Positions 1-8,479 of a DNA stretch of 64,000 bases are shown here, piece by piece (the first letter of the stretch is position 1; every line of letters starts with the position of its first letter). Origin of the DNA: JAUIAI01 sp049680625 (GTDB lineage Bacteria; Pseudomonadota; Gammaproteobacteria; Burkholderiales; Burkholderiaceae_E); NCBI GenBank assembly GCA_049680625.1, contig JBAUID010000011.1, forward strand, positions 19,003-83,002. The letters run 5' to 3'. The notes under the pieces are model-generated. The model was given only the letters and a program-made list of their open reading frames with translations. It ran no database searches and was not told the origin of the DNA. Made by a program: the position numbers and the translations under genes.

Positions 1-698
1 TTTCGCAAGTGACCGACGTCAGTCAGTTTGAATCGATGCAGTCGCTGGCAGACCGCTGCCATGAGCAGTTTGGCCCGGCCAGTTTACTGTTTAATAACGC
101 CGGTGTTGCGGCTGGTGGGCTACTGTGGGAAAACGAACCAGCTGACTGGGCCTGGGTGCTTGGGGTCAACCTGGTTGGTGTTGCGAACGGGGTGCACGCA
201 TTTGTGCCTGCCATGGTGGCAGCCGGCAAGGCTGCGCACGTCATAAACACGGCGTCCGTTGCCGGTTTGGTTTCGCCGCCAACCCTGGGAATTTACAATG
301 TCAGCAAACACGGTGTTGTGGCTTTGTCAGAAACCTTGTATCACGACTTTCGACTGGTTAAAGCGCCCATCGGCGTGAGCGTGTTGTGCCCGGCATTTGT
401 GCCCACGGGCATTGCGGCATCTGAGCGCAATCGGCCGCAAGACATGCGGTCAAAGCAGCCACCGACGGCCTCAATGCAGGCGGCACAGCAGGCAACAGCG
501 AAAGCTGTCGGGGCCGGGAAAATCTCAGCAGCCGATGTTGCCCAGGCAACTTTCAAGGCGATTGAAGACGATCGGTTTTATATCGTTACACACGGGAAAA
601 TTATGGATTCAGTGCGAACCCGGGCTGAAGATGTGGCCTTATTGCGCAATCCGACTGACCCCTATGCGCGCAAGCAGGATGTCACTCCGGAGCTGTGA
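1..698 (+). CDS. Short-chain dehydrogenase/reductase, 5' partial
   Basis: The reading frame is open at the left edge, so the true start and the glycine-rich NAD(P)-binding loop lie outside the window. What remains shows the classical SDR order: NNAG, then the catalytic serine region NTAS, then Y-x3-K as YNVSK, followed by the helix with ALSETL. The PA-F-VPTG segment after the active site fits the usual P-G motif position. It is an NAD(P)H-dependent oxidoreductase of unknown substrate, probably cytoplasmic. The alpha/beta hydrolase and thioesterase genes downstream on the same strand suggest a small catabolic or lipid-related cluster, but that is inference. Confidence 0.85.
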   Translation, partial: SQVTDVSQFESMQSLADRCHEQFGPASLLFNNAGVAAGGLLWENEPADWAWVLGVNLVGVANGVHAFVPAMVAAGKAAHVINTASVAGLVSPPTLGIYNVSKHGVVALSETLYHDFRLVKAPIGVSVLCPAFVPTGIAASERNRPQDMRSKQPPTASMQAAQQATAKAVGAGKISAADVAQATFKAIEDDRFYIVTHGKIMDSVRTRAEDVALLRNPTDPYARKQDVTPEL

Positions 699-774
699 GC
701 CCATGGTCGTTGCCGGACTCTGCGGGCTGTGTATGCTGCAATATGTTCTAGTTAACTGAGCGGAGTCTACAACG

Positions 775-1713
775 GTGTTCCGATCCAGCCCCTTGCTACA
801 AGCCGGTCAGGTGGCGCATCTCGATAGTGGTCTGCGCCTGCATTACGCCAGTTGTGGTAACCCGGGAGCACCGCTGATTCTGTTCGTACACGGTTTCCCC
901 GAGTTTTGGTACGCCTGGCGCGAGTTTATGCCTGCACTGGCGAGCGACTTTCATGTTGTTGCGCCGGATTTGAGAGGTTACAACCTGTCGGATAAACCCA
1001 CCGATGTTGATCAGTACCAGATGTTGTTTCTTGTTGCCGACCTGATCCAGCTGATGGACAGTCTTGGCCACGAACAGGCGCGTATCGTGGCTCACGATTG
1101 GGGCGGCATGATTGCCTGGGCGGCCGCTATCGCGATGCCGCGCCGATTTCGCGCCGCGATGATCATGAATGCGCCACATCCGGTTATTTTTGCCAGGGCC
1201 CTGGCCGCCAATCCGGAACAGCAATCAGCGAGTCGTTACATGAACCGGTTGCGGGCCCCCGGGTTCGAACGCGAGTTGTTAGCCAATCAATGCGCCGGTT
1301 TCGAAAGGTTTTTTTGTGCTCCGGGGTTTGAGCGCTGGTTTACCCCCGCGGTCGCTGCAGAGTATCGCAGCGCATGGCAGCAACCTGGCGCGGCCAGAGC
1401 TGCTCTTAACTACTATCGTGCGTCACCGGTATATCCACCCCAGGGTCGGGATGCGGGGGCGGCGGCCCTGTCCCTGGACCCGGCCAGACATCAACTTAAG
1501 ATTCCCATCCGTATGCTGTGGGGGATGCGCGACTCGGCCTTGCGGCCAGGTCTGCTTGCCGGGCTTGAACAGTTTGTTCCTGATCTCGAGATTCAGCGCA
1601 TTGAGAATGCAACCCACTGGTTACACCATGAACAAACCGGATTAGTCGCGTCAAAGATCCAAGACTTCGCCAATGAGTTCGCTAATAATGAACAATCTCC
1701 CAACGACAACTGA
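775..1713 (+). CDS. Alpha/beta hydrolase, epoxide-hydrolase-like
   Basis: A 312-residue alpha/beta-hydrolase-fold protein starting at a GTG. The oxyanion motif HGFPEFWYAWR (near residue 40), DLRGYNLSDKP, and the nucleophile elbow AHDWGGM with an aspartate rather than serine nucleophile are characteristic of soluble epoxide hydrolases and haloalkane dehalogenases. The HGFPE form with a proline-rich cap favours epoxide hydrolase or fluoroacetate-dehalogenase relatives. The C-terminal catalytic histidine is probably in NATHWLHHE. It opens an epoxide or C-halogen bond by an ester intermediate; the substrate is unknown. The thioesterase gene starts 8 bases after its stop codon, so the two are probably co-transcribed. 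Confidence 0.85.
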   Translation: MFRSSPLLQAGQVAHLDSGLRLHYASCGNPGAPLILFVHGFPEFWYAWREFMPALASDFHVVAPDLRGYNLSDKPTDVDQYQMLFLVADLIQLMDSLGHEQARIVAHDWGGMIAWAAAIAMPRRFRAAMIMNAPHPVIFARALAANPEQQSASRYMNRLRAPGFERELLANQCAGFERFFCAPGFERWFTPAVAAEYRSAWQQPGAARAALNYYRASPVYPPQGRDAGAAALSLDPARHQLKIPIRMLWGMRDSALRPGLLAGLEQFVPDLEIQRIENATHWLHHEQTGLVASKIQDFANEFANNEQSPNDN

Positions 1714-1721
1714 TACGACTA

Positions 1722-2174
1722 ATGACTACTGAAACTTCAGCACTGACCTCAGCCGAAAAAGCGTTTCGGTTTGAACACGTGATTCGGGTCCGATGGGCAG
1801 AAGCTGATATCCAGGGGGTCGTGTTCAACGGGCATTACCTGACATATTTTGATATTGGCATGACCGAGTATTTACGAGAGCTCTTTAAAGCAGACGCTGA
1901 TGCTTTACACAAAGTCTTCGATAAATTGTATGTTGTCAAAAGCACTGTCGAATACAAATCACCGGCGCGATTCGATGAAAAAATATCAGTAAGAGTACGG
2001 GTGGCCCGAATCGGAAACAGTAGTCTGACCTTTGAATTTAGTATTCTGCGAGAGGGGGTTGCACTGGTGTCCGGAGAAAATATTTACGTCTATGCTCCAG
2101 ATGGCGAAACATCTCCCGTACCTGATGACTTGCGCGAGCGCCTGCAGGCATTTGAAACCAGCGGATCTGCTTGA
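1722..2174 (+). CDS. Hotdog-fold acyl-CoA thioesterase (YbgC/4-HBT type)
   Basis: A 150-residue single hotdog domain. The segment RWAEADIQGVVFNGHYLTY contains the D-x-x-G-V-x-x-x-x-Y arrangement of the 4-hydroxybenzoyl-CoA thioesterase/YbgC family, where the aspartate helps hydrolyse the acyl-CoA thioester. It probably hydrolyses short-chain or aromatic acyl-CoA in the cytoplasm. It follows the hydrolase gene with an 8-base gap, and it is the last gene before a hairpin-containing intergenic region. The first 20 residues are less conserved-looking and a later start cannot be excluded. Confidence 0.85.
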   Translation: MTTETSALTSAEKAFRFEHVIRVRWAEADIQGVVFNGHYLTYFDIGMTEYLRELFKADADALHKVFDKLYVVKSTVEYKSPARFDEKISVRVRVARIGNSSLTFEFSILREGVALVSGENIYVYAPDGETSPVPDDLRERLQAFETSGSA

Positions 2175-2193
2175 ATTTTACTAACTGTTATTG

Positions 2194-2220
2194 TTTGGCC
2201 GGCTAGTCTGACCGGCTAAA
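2194..2220. terminator. Possible hairpin terminator after the thioesterase gene
   Basis: A 9-base inverted repeat (TTTGGCCGG / CCGGCTAAA, one G-U pair) with a 9-base loop lies 20 bases past the stop codon. It has no following T tract on the plus strand, so it is only a candidate transcription end or RNA-stabilising stem. The rest of the 265-base gap to the next gene shows nothing I recognise. Confidence 0.35.
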
Positions 2221-2439
2221 GTAGCGGGTTAACCGCATGCCAAGGGTTGCTGCGACGCGGCGCCAGCGACTGTTGGGAGACCTTTGTTTACAGTTATGTC
2301 TCACAATTTCTCCTAATTGTTGTTGATTCCCGCGGTGCTTCCCAAATGGACTCGCCTGTCGCCACTGTCTTTCAATGTGTCGCCGGGTTGAGGTTTACAC
2401 TGCGGGAATGCGTACACTGGCAACCAATGGAGAAAGGCA

Positions 2440-4980
2440 ATGAACGTCCGTAAACTAAATGCCGCGCTTTGGGGGGTGGTTTTTTTTCTGGCGTTGACGG
2501 CCTGCAGTGAACAGGTTGCAGACGATTCGGCTGCATCTCAGACAAATCCGGCTGTACCGACAGTTGACGCCGGAGAAAATAGAAAAGTGGAGCAGGGTGG
2601 TGTCGCCGTTACACCTGGTGCTGCCAATGTTGAAGCAGTCCCCGGCTCAGCGATCGTGACCAAAATCCCCGGCGTTGTCGTTAACCAGGCAGGTGCCTCT
2701 GACCTGAATCGTTTGTACGATGTGCCGGGTTTCTTCACCCTGGTTCTGGGGATGTTGTTACTGGTGGGCATGGTTTGGTTTATTGACGGCCGCTCACGAA
2801 ACGCCAGGTCGAAATATTCGGACACGCCGAACACACCGGACACGCCGAACACACTTAGCACGCCGACCACCTCCAACGATTCGGGTCCAAAAGGGGGCGG
2901 ATCGGGCTCAACTTGCGCGGGTGACGGGAACATACTCGACGCAACAGATTCGTCGGCGCGATCCAATGTGATGCCGCCAGCCCGGCGTATAACAAGCACG
3001 TCTGCCTCTGCGCCGCGGCCGGGCGGGTCCGAGCCCTCCGTCGCTACGACAGCTGCCGCAGATCGTCTTTCTCCGGCGCCATCTGGGTTGCTAGCTACGG
3101 GGGAGGCTGCAGATCGGGAGGAATCGGGTGTCGCCAGTGCTCCGGCAAGCGCGGGACGATCCAGTGGGTCGTCAGCGGTGAGTGGCGTGGCTGGCGTGGC
3201 TGGCGTGGCTGGAGGGGAGGTAGCAATGGGGGCGAGTGCAGTGTCACGATCAGCGACAACCCCGGCATCAATTGCAACTTCGGGGGATTCTCCGGCTTCT
3301 GGGAATTTCGGAACTGCCGGAACTGCCGGAACTGCCGGAACTGCCGGAACTGCCGGAACTGCCGAGTCCACTTCGACTGCTGCCATAACGACGTCCGGAA
3401 CAAAGCCAGCGTATGGGGGGACACCAACGGCAGCTTCAACATCGCAAAGCTCATTAGTGCCGCAAGAACGGGGCCTCATTGGCCCGACATCGGTTTTGGG
3501 TGTAGGGGTGCCATCTGGAATCCATTCGAAAAGTGCTAATCAGAAACCAGATGACACCCAACAAGTTGACGTAAGGCTGGCTGGAGATATTGCTGCGGGT
3601 CCGGAAACGCCAACCATCGGAGGCCAACACAAGCCGGTTATCGCAGACGACAACCAACCTGGTCCACCAGCCGATGCTGGTGCAGTTTCGGAGGTGGGGG
3701 CGGATTTCAGGGCCAACGATTCGGTTCAAGCCCAGGTAAATAAGTCCGCGCAAGCGTCTGATGATGCCACCTCAAAAGGTTCTGTACCTGAAGCCAGATC
3801 AGGTGACTCGTCAGCCAATACTGTCAACTCATTGGGCTCACCCGGCGCAGCAACGGGCCAGGTGACCGGAACCGCGGCAACGGCAGCGACCGTCATTGCC
3901 GGTGCTGGCTCGGACGCAGGCGCGACGGTAAAAAAGCCTGAGGATGGAAACAAGCCAGCAGGCCACGGTAAAGACGATCTGACCCGGATCAAGGGTATTG
4001 GGATGAAGACTTCCCGTCTATTGAACAAAAACGGTATACGAACATATGCCGCAGTAGCGGCGAAGTCACCGGCTGACTTGAAAAAGATATTAAGTGATGT
4101 TGGGCCGATGTTCGCCTCTAACGATCCATCTTCCTGGCCGGAGCAGGCGGAACTTGCCATGGCAGGCAAGTGGCGTCAGATTGATGACGAGTTTGGATCA
4201 AACGGGATGCGGATTTCCGCCGGCGTGGCGGAATCAGCTGGTTTACAATTTTTGCCAGAATCATCCAAATTAGAAAATTCATCGGTTTCAACCGAGCCAA
4301 CCAGTACAACCAGTCCAACCGACGCGGCGAAAGGCGGATCGCCCGCAGCAACCCCGGCTGCTTCAACCCCCGGTAATCTTCCGGTGCATCGTGACGGTAC
4401 GAAGACTCGCGCGGCTGCCTCTTCCATTGGTGGTGTAGTCAGGGACGATCTGACCCGGATTGTCGGGGTCGGCCCAAAGGCGTCGCAGTTATTACGCTCG
4501 GCCGGCATCACCTCGTTTGCTGATCTCGCGGCCGCTGATCAACAACACCTGGCTGGTGTTCTGAAGGACGGTGGCAGCCGTTATGTCCTGCTAGACCCGT
4601 CAGACTGGCCGGCCCAGGCACGCCTTGCGGCGGATAATCAATGGGACGCTCTGGCTGCGATGCAACAGGGAATGACCCCGCCATCGGCATTGGCTGCAAC
4701 AACATCAGATCGCGGCTCAACCGGCGCCGATGATCTGACTAAAATTGAAGGCATAGGGCCAAAAATCGCGGATGTGTTCAAACAGCAGGGCGTCTCGCGC
4801 TTTGCTGAGCTGGCGCAAATTCCATTGCCCCGGTTGCAGGAAATATTGAAGCAAGCCGGTCCGCGCTTTGCCCTGGCAGACCCCGGCACATGGTCAGATC
4901 AAGCCGAATTGGCGGCAGCCGGGCGATGGGCTGAGCTAAGAAAGTTGCAAGATGAACTCGATGGCGGACGACGAGTGTGA
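2440..4980 (+). CDS. Lipoprotein-like membrane protein with three HhH repeats
   Basis: An 846-residue protein I cannot assign to a named function. It begins with a lipoprotein signal (lipobox LTAC, Cys22). A second hydrophobic segment (about 97-115) is followed by the basic DGRSRNARSK, which predicts that the rest is cytoplasmic. Residues 120-510 are low complexity, rich in Ala, Gly, Ser, Thr and Pro, with in-frame tandem repeats (DTPNTP, GVA, GTA). Three copies of a helix-hairpin-helix-type module start near residues 512, 669 and 764. Each begins DDLT(R/K)I-x-G-(I/V)-G-x-K and ends in a W-x-x-QA-LA-x-x-x-x-W segment. HhH modules often bind nucleic acid without sequence preference, but this variant also occurs in proteins with no proven DNA role. 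Monocistronic; weak SD (GAAAGG) before the ATG. Confidence 0.8.
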   Translation: MNVRKLNAALWGVVFFLALTACSEQVADDSAASQTNPAVPTVDAGENRKVEQGGVAVTPGAANVEAVPGSAIVTKIPGVVVNQAGASDLNRLYDVPGFFTLVLGMLLLVGMVWFIDGRSRNARSKYSDTPNTPDTPNTLSTPTTSNDSGPKGGGSGSTCAGDGNILDATDSSARSNVMPPARRITSTSASAPRPGGSEPSVATTAAADRLSPAPSGLLATGEAADREESGVASAPASAGRSSGSSAVSGVAGVAGVAGGEVAMGASAVSRSATTPASIATSGDSPASGNFGTAGTAGTAGTAGTAGTAESTSTAAITTSGTKPAYGGTPTAASTSQSSLVPQERGLIGPTSVLGVGVPSGIHSKSANQKPDDTQQVDVRLAGDIAAGPETPTIGGQHKPVIADDNQPGPPADAGAVSEVGADFRANDSVQAQVNKSAQASDDATSKGSVPEARSGDSSANTVNSLGSPGAATGQVTGTAATAATVIAGAGSDAGATVKKPEDGNKPAGHGKDDLTRIKGIGMKTSRLLNKNGIRTYAAVAAKSPADLKKILSDVGPMFASNDPSSWPEQAELAMAGKWRQIDDEFGSNGMRISAGVAESAGLQFLPESSKLENSSVSTEPTSTTSPTDAAKGGSPAATPAASTPGNLPVHRDGTKTRAAASSIGGVVRDDLTRIVGVGPKASQLLRSAGITSFADLAAADQQHLAGVLKDGGSRYVLLDPSDWPAQARLAADNQWDALAAMQQGMTPPSALAATTSDRGSTGADDLTKIEGIGPKIADVFKQQGVSRFAELAQIPLPRLQEILKQAGPRFALADPGTWSDQAELAAAGRWAELRKLQDELDGGRRV
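2821..2856. repeat. 18-base tandem repeat, two copies
   Basis: Two nearly identical 18-base units lie in frame in the HhH lipoprotein gene and encode DTPNTP then DTPNTL. The length is a multiple of three, so copy-number change would keep the frame. Confidence 0.8.
3184..3210. repeat. 9-base tandem repeat, three copies
   Basis: GGCGTGGCT is repeated three times in frame, encoding GVA units in the low-complexity part of the HhH lipoprotein. Confidence 0.85.
3311..3364. repeat. 9-base tandem repeat, six perfect copies
   Basis: GAACTGCCG is repeated six times without mismatch, encoding six GTA units. Perfect identity suggests recent slippage expansion, and the locus may vary in length between strains. 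Confidence 0.9.
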
Positions 4981-5111
4981 ATTCACTCTTGTGACTCGGT
5001 CAACGCTATTTAGGACTCTGGCGTTAGTGCTGGCAGGCTATTCAACGGCCTGTTAGAGTTACGATCTATCGTGTTTACACTGTAATAATAAATATCTATC
5101 TAAGGAAACTG

Positions 5112-5807
5112 ATGAGAACCTTGCTTCGAATTGCCCAGACTGTTGCCATAAGTTTTGCGTTGACCGTGCCTGTGGTTGGACATGCGGGGCTGGATTTAAT
5201 CAGTAATGCTGATGCCACCGGTGCCTTGAAACTGGCACTCGAAAAAGGTGCCGGGTCGGCAATTGCCAATCTTGGTCAGGCCGGCGGGTTCTTAAACAAC
5301 CCGAAGGTGCGAATTCCATTGCCGGACACTTTGAAAAAAACCGAAAAAATGATCCGCCTTTTTGGTAGAGGTGATGAGCTGGACCAGCTGACCGAGTCGA
5401 TGAACCGGGCCGCGGAAGCAGCGGTGCCAAAAGCCCGCGACCTGATGGTTGAATCGGTGCGTTCGATGTCGGTTTCAGATGCCCGTAAAATTCTGAGCGG
5501 TGGTGACGATTCCGTAACCCAGTACTTTCGTGAGCGCACCAGTGCGCCGCTACAAAAACAATTCTTGCCCGTTGTAACCGAGCAGGTTTCTAAGCTGGGT
5601 ATCGCCCAGCAGTACAACGCCCTGGCCGGGCAGGGTGCGAAGCTGGGTCTGGTCAAAGGGGATGCGACAACCATAGAAAGTTACGTAACCAGCAAGGCAC
5701 TGGACGGTTTATACGCGATGATTGCTGAAGAAGAAAAAGCTATTCGCGCAAACCCGCTCAAAGCCGGTTCGTCATTACTCAAGAAAGTTTTTGGTGCAAT
5801 GAAATAG
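5112..5807 (+). CDS. DUF4197 domain periplasmic protein
   Basis: A 231-residue protein with an N-terminal signal peptide (hydrophobic core to about residue 25, ending VGHAG). The remainder matches the DUF4197 family as I remember it: the NADA-GAL-ALEKGAGSA start, FLNNPKVRIPLP, MNRAAEAAVP, GGDDSVTQYFR, and a C-terminal ALDGLYAMIAEEEKAIR followed by SLLKKVFG. These proteins are helical, exported and of unknown function; they are widespread in Proteobacteria. Its SD is AAGGAAAC, 5 bases before the ATG. It is monocistronic and converges on the M48 peptidase gene. Confidence 0.9.
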   Translation: MRTLLRIAQTVAISFALTVPVVGHAGLDLISNADATGALKLALEKGAGSAIANLGQAGGFLNNPKVRIPLPDTLKKTEKMIRLFGRGDELDQLTESMNRAAEAAVPKARDLMVESVRSMSVSDARKILSGGDDSVTQYFRERTSAPLQKQFLPVVTEQVSKLGIAQQYNALAGQGAKLGLVKGDATTIESYVTSKALDGLYAMIAEEEKAIRANPLKAGSSLLKKVFGAMK

Positions 5808-5812
5808 TTAGC

Positions 5813-5834
5813 GCCGTTTAGTCACGGTAACGGC
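5813..5834. terminator. Candidate bidirectional terminator hairpin
   Basis: In the 31-base gap between two convergent genes, GCCGTT and AACGGC form a 6-bp stem with a 10-base loop. No long T tract follows on either strand, so this is a position-based candidate. Confidence 0.4.
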
Positions 5835-5838
5835 TTGC

Positions 5839-6711
5839 CTAAAACGCAAACACCAGTGGGGTGAGATCCCCATTGGTTTGCCAGCCAAAGTCCGGTGCGA
5901 TTGCCCGCAGGGATTCCCATCGATCCGTACTGTGAGGGTGGCTTGACAGTAATTCGGGTGGCCGCTGGCCGGCACTTACCTTGTCAAACAGGTCAAACAA
6001 GGCTTTGGCGCCAAGAATATGTCCGTAACTGGCATTAATGGCGGCTGATGCTGTCAAATCAGATTCTCTTTCCTGATCACGCGAGAATTTGAGCAAACCA
6101 ACCTGGATTGTCGTGCCGAGTAATGTCTCTCCGGCTGCGCTGCCAGATGAGCCGACTATTGAACCCATTAATGCCAAAATTGTGAGCCCTTTGCCCATTG
6201 ATACTATCGGATGGCGATGTTTGACGTGGGCAATTTCATGGGCCATTACCATTGCCAGCGCGTCCTCCGATTCAAGTTTGCTGATCAGGCCTTTGTAAAA
6301 AAAGACGTGGCCTCCGAGAGTAGCGAAGGCATTAACAATTTCTTCATCGCTGTAGTGAACGGTAATTGTCATTTCAGGCGGAAGATCCATCCTGGCACTG
6401 ATCCGGTCCGCCAAAGCCTGCAAGGTTTCACGTTGTGCCGATGGCGTGGGTCGCAAGGCATCGATGTGGCTGACCATTGCAATTTCGTAGCGAAAAGGGA
6501 TCTTGCTGGCAAAATATCCGGCGGCGAAATGAATCACCGCCAGCATAACAATGCCCACTATCAGCAAGCCGGCGAGCAGCTGAACAAATTCTTTTAGCGG
6601 ATGCTCAGCACTGACGTTGACGTCGTGGTTGACTTGAGGGTTGTCAAATTTCATGCAGGGGCTGAATCCACGGTGGGGTTTGGCGTTTGTCTCCCCCCGG
6701 GGAAGGCTCAT
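5839..6711 (-). CDS. M48-family membrane metallopeptidase
   Basis: A 290-residue protein with one strong membrane segment (about 42-62) and the zinc motif HEIAH (158-162), followed by a distal E in RERESD that could be the third ligand. It belongs to the M48 Ste24/HtpX/Oma1-like peptidases, probably with a periplasmic catalytic domain. The listed ATG overlaps the upstream YbjQ-like gene's stop as ATGA, which suggests translational coupling; an internal ATG at 6654 (Met20) is an alternative start that would remove a polar N-terminus. Its position as last gene after two YbjQ-family genes suggests membrane-protein quality control or envelope stress, but this is inference. Confidence 0.88.
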   Translation of the reverse strand: MSLPRGETNAKPHRGFSPCMKFDNPQVNHDVNVSAEHPLKEFVQLLAGLLIVGIVMLAVIHFAAGYFASKIPFRYEIAMVSHIDALRPTPSAQRETLQALADRISARMDLPPEMTITVHYSDEEIVNAFATLGGHVFFYKGLISKLESEDALAMVMAHEIAHVKHRHPIVSMGKGLTILALMGSIVGSSGSAAGETLLGTTIQVGLLKFSRDQERESDLTASAAINASYGHILGAKALFDLFDKVSAGQRPPELLSSHPHSTDRWESLRAIAPDFGWQTNGDLTPLVFAF

Positions 6712-7187
6712 CGATTGGTTACAAGTTTTCCGGGGATGATGGCACTGCCAAAGGCGAATACTTCAATTGAACCGACAGCGTTTCCGCCGCCTTTGGAAAT
6801 TGACGCGGTTTCAAAACGAACATTAAAAACCATTGTGGCACCCAGGTCGGCGGCCTGCTGCTTCATTCTTAGTATTGCTTCGCGGCGGCCACGGTCAAGC
6901 AGCGATTCATACGACTTCAGCCGCCCACCGAATAGCTTTCGTAGTCCGGCGACAAAACGTTTGAAGTAGTCAACCGAAATGACGACATCGCCGCAAACCA
7001 GATGTCCGCCCCGGGCAGCGAGATTTTCAGGTATCAGTTTTGATTCGAACAACAATACGCTTTTCAGCGTTGACTCGCGTTTGACGATAGACCGGTAATG
7101 CCGGCGCTCCACCCAGCTACCAAAACCGTAGCCAATCAGAAGCAGCACCAGTGGAACTATCAGGTCGAAGTATTGAAGGTATTGCAT
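6708..7187 (-). CDS. Membrane-anchored YbjQ-family (UPF0145) protein
   Basis: A 159-residue protein: an N-terminal membrane segment (about 8-22) followed by a YbjQ/heavy-metal-binding-domain-like region. The hallmarks are the V-GDVV-S-DYFK start, the F-GGRLKSYESLLDRGRREAILRM helix, then AADLGATMVFNVRFETASI and the closing EVFAFGSA strand. YbjQ proteins form a pentameric beta-alpha ring; their role is not established. It is 20 bases from the soluble paralogue upstream and overlaps the M48 peptidase gene by four bases, so the three form one operon. The membrane anchor makes it unlike the standard roughly 105-residue YbjQ. Confidence 0.82.
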   Translation of the reverse strand: MQYLQYFDLIVPLVLLLIGYGFGSWVERRHYRSIVKRESTLKSVLLFESKLIPENLAARGGHLVCGDVVISVDYFKRFVAGLRKLFGGRLKSYESLLDRGRREAILRMKQQAADLGATMVFNVRFETASISKGGGNAVGSIEVFAFGSAIIPGKLVTNR

Positions 7188-7207
7188 TGGATTGTCCGGA
7201 CCCAGCC

Positions 7208-7531
7208 TCAGTAGCGGTCTTCCAGGATCACCGCGCTGCCGTAGGCGAACAATTCTGCGGCACCCTGGGCAACGGACGACGTTGCAAAGCGGATATTCAG
7301 AATTGCATTGGCTCCGAGGCCTTCGGCCTGGGCAATCATCCGCTCGGTGGCTTCCTGGCGTGCCTCGTGCATTAACTCAGTATAGGCTTTGAGTTCACCG
7401 CCAAAGACATTCTTAAAACCAGCGAGAATGTCTTTGCCTACATGCTTGGCGCGCACCGTACTGCCTTGCACTAAGCCAAGGTGATTGGTGACGCGCTTAT
7501 CCGGCAGGACTTCCAGGTTGCTTAGGAGCAT
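7208..7531 (-). CDS. ybjQ: YbjQ-family (UPF0145) protein
   Basis: A 107-residue protein of the usual YbjQ length. Visible features are the GLVQGSTVRAKHVGKD start, FKNVFGGELKAYTELMHEARQEATERM, then AEGLGANAILNIRF and the end strand ELFAYGSAV. No transmembrane segment is seen, so it is probably cytoplasmic. The family is sometimes labelled heavy-metal-binding, though experimental support is thin. SD on the minus strand is weak. It leads the operon ybjQ - membrane YbjQ - M48 peptidase. The two paralogues are clearly related over the core and probably arose by duplication. Confidence 0.88.
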   Translation of the reverse strand: MLLSNLEVLPDKRVTNHLGLVQGSTVRAKHVGKDILAGFKNVFGGELKAYTELMHEARQEATERMIAQAEGLGANAILNIRFATSSVAQGAAELFAYGSAVILEDRY

Positions 7532-7618
7532 AGATAGGTTCGCGTAGAAGCCAAAGACAGCATAGTTTGCCCTTGAATCGGCTCCCGCTTGCGGCGGTGT
7601 TGTGCCGGGACGCCGTTT

Positions 7619-8473
7619 TTATTGTTGCAATACGGAATGAACCCGCATTTTCCGACAGCGAGCGGACAGAGCCGAGTCGGCGGCATTACGCGTAGTCAGC
7701 AGATCGACTTGCCAGCTCCACTCGGTGAAATCCAGTTGCCCGGCGCCATCGAGTTGGACAATTGCACTGGAGCGGGTTCCGTAGGCCTGGTTGTCAGCGC
7801 CAACCGTGCGGATAAACGCCGGCGCCAGATCTTGCTCTCGGGTCAGGCCAATTCCGGTGTCGGGCAACAAGTGGTCTGAGGCAATTGAGCGGTCAGTCAG
7901 GGCATCAAGCAAGTGCTGATCGCGTTGCCGGCCCGGTAATCCCAGCGCCGCGGACAATGTCTGTTTCAGGCGCTGGCTTTTTGGCCAAGGATCGTCGAGC
8001 AGTCCGTTGCTGAGCCCGTAAACACCATGCTGCAATGCCCGTACCGGTTGTGGCGCCCGGTTGCTGAGATACCAGGCCTGTAGCCCGGTGGTGCGCCCGG
8101 TTGCCCGATCGGGGGTCCAGTCGAAAACCAACAGGTTGTAGCCGGCGTAGCGGGTTCCGGATGTACTGAATGCGTCGATGATCTCTTGCACGGGTTGGTT
8201 TTTGCGGACAGCTGCCAGCACGAGTTCGCCACGCGAGGGGCTGTCCGCAGGCGGGTGCCCGGGTTCACGATAATTGGTCAGGGTGGCCAGCCGTCCCTGC
8301 TGATTCACTGCCAGCCAGGTGCCGCCTGCGAGACCGTCTCGCCCGGCAAATATGCCACTTTCCTGTTGCCACCAGTGGGCTGCGACAGTTGGTCTGGCGT
8401 AGTACTCATCACGGTTGGCCGCCAGTACAAAACTGCCCGCGGTCGTGTCCAGAGCAAACGTGATCAAACACAT
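7619..8473 (-). CDS. NRDE family protein (TANGO2 homologue)
   Basis: A 284-residue protein with the invariant N-terminal cysteine (MCLITF, Cys2) and the family-naming AANRDE motif near residue 20, followed by the YARPT and GRD-LAGGTWLAVN segments. The fold is of the Ntn-hydrolase type; the eukaryotic homologue TANGO2 has been linked to haem or lipid handling, and the bacterial members are uncharacterised. It begins 6 bases after the stop of ygfZ and is thus almost certainly translated from the same message. This pairing with a folate/Fe-S protein may be informative. Confidence 0.88.
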   Translation of the reverse strand: MCLITFALDTTAGSFVLAANRDEYYARPTVAAHWWQQESGIFAGRDGLAGGTWLAVNQQGRLATLTNYREPGHPPADSPSRGELVLAAVRKNQPVQEIIDAFSTSGTRYAGYNLLVFDWTPDRATGRTTGLQAWYLSNRAPQPVRALQHGVYGLSNGLLDDPWPKSQRLKQTLSAALGLPGRQRDQHLLDALTDRSIASDHLLPDTGIGLTREQDLAPAFIRTVGADNQAYGTRSSAIVQLDGAGQLDFTEWSWQVDLLTTRNAADSALSARCRKMRVHSVLQQ

Positions 8474-8479
8474 CAGAAG

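Noticed and set aside
2247..2453. A 68-codon plus-strand frame before the HhH lipoprotein gene
   Set aside because: Weak start, no recognisable family and it overlaps the next gene's start; it looks like random open frame in an intergenic region.
3311..3364. CRISPR-like repeats
   Set aside because: Units are adjacent without spacers and lie inside a coding frame; they are slippage repeats.
2538..3479. A 313-codon minus-strand frame opposite the low-complexity part of the lipoprotein gene
   Set aside because: It is an antisense by-product of the tandem repeats and biased composition; no domain or start signal.
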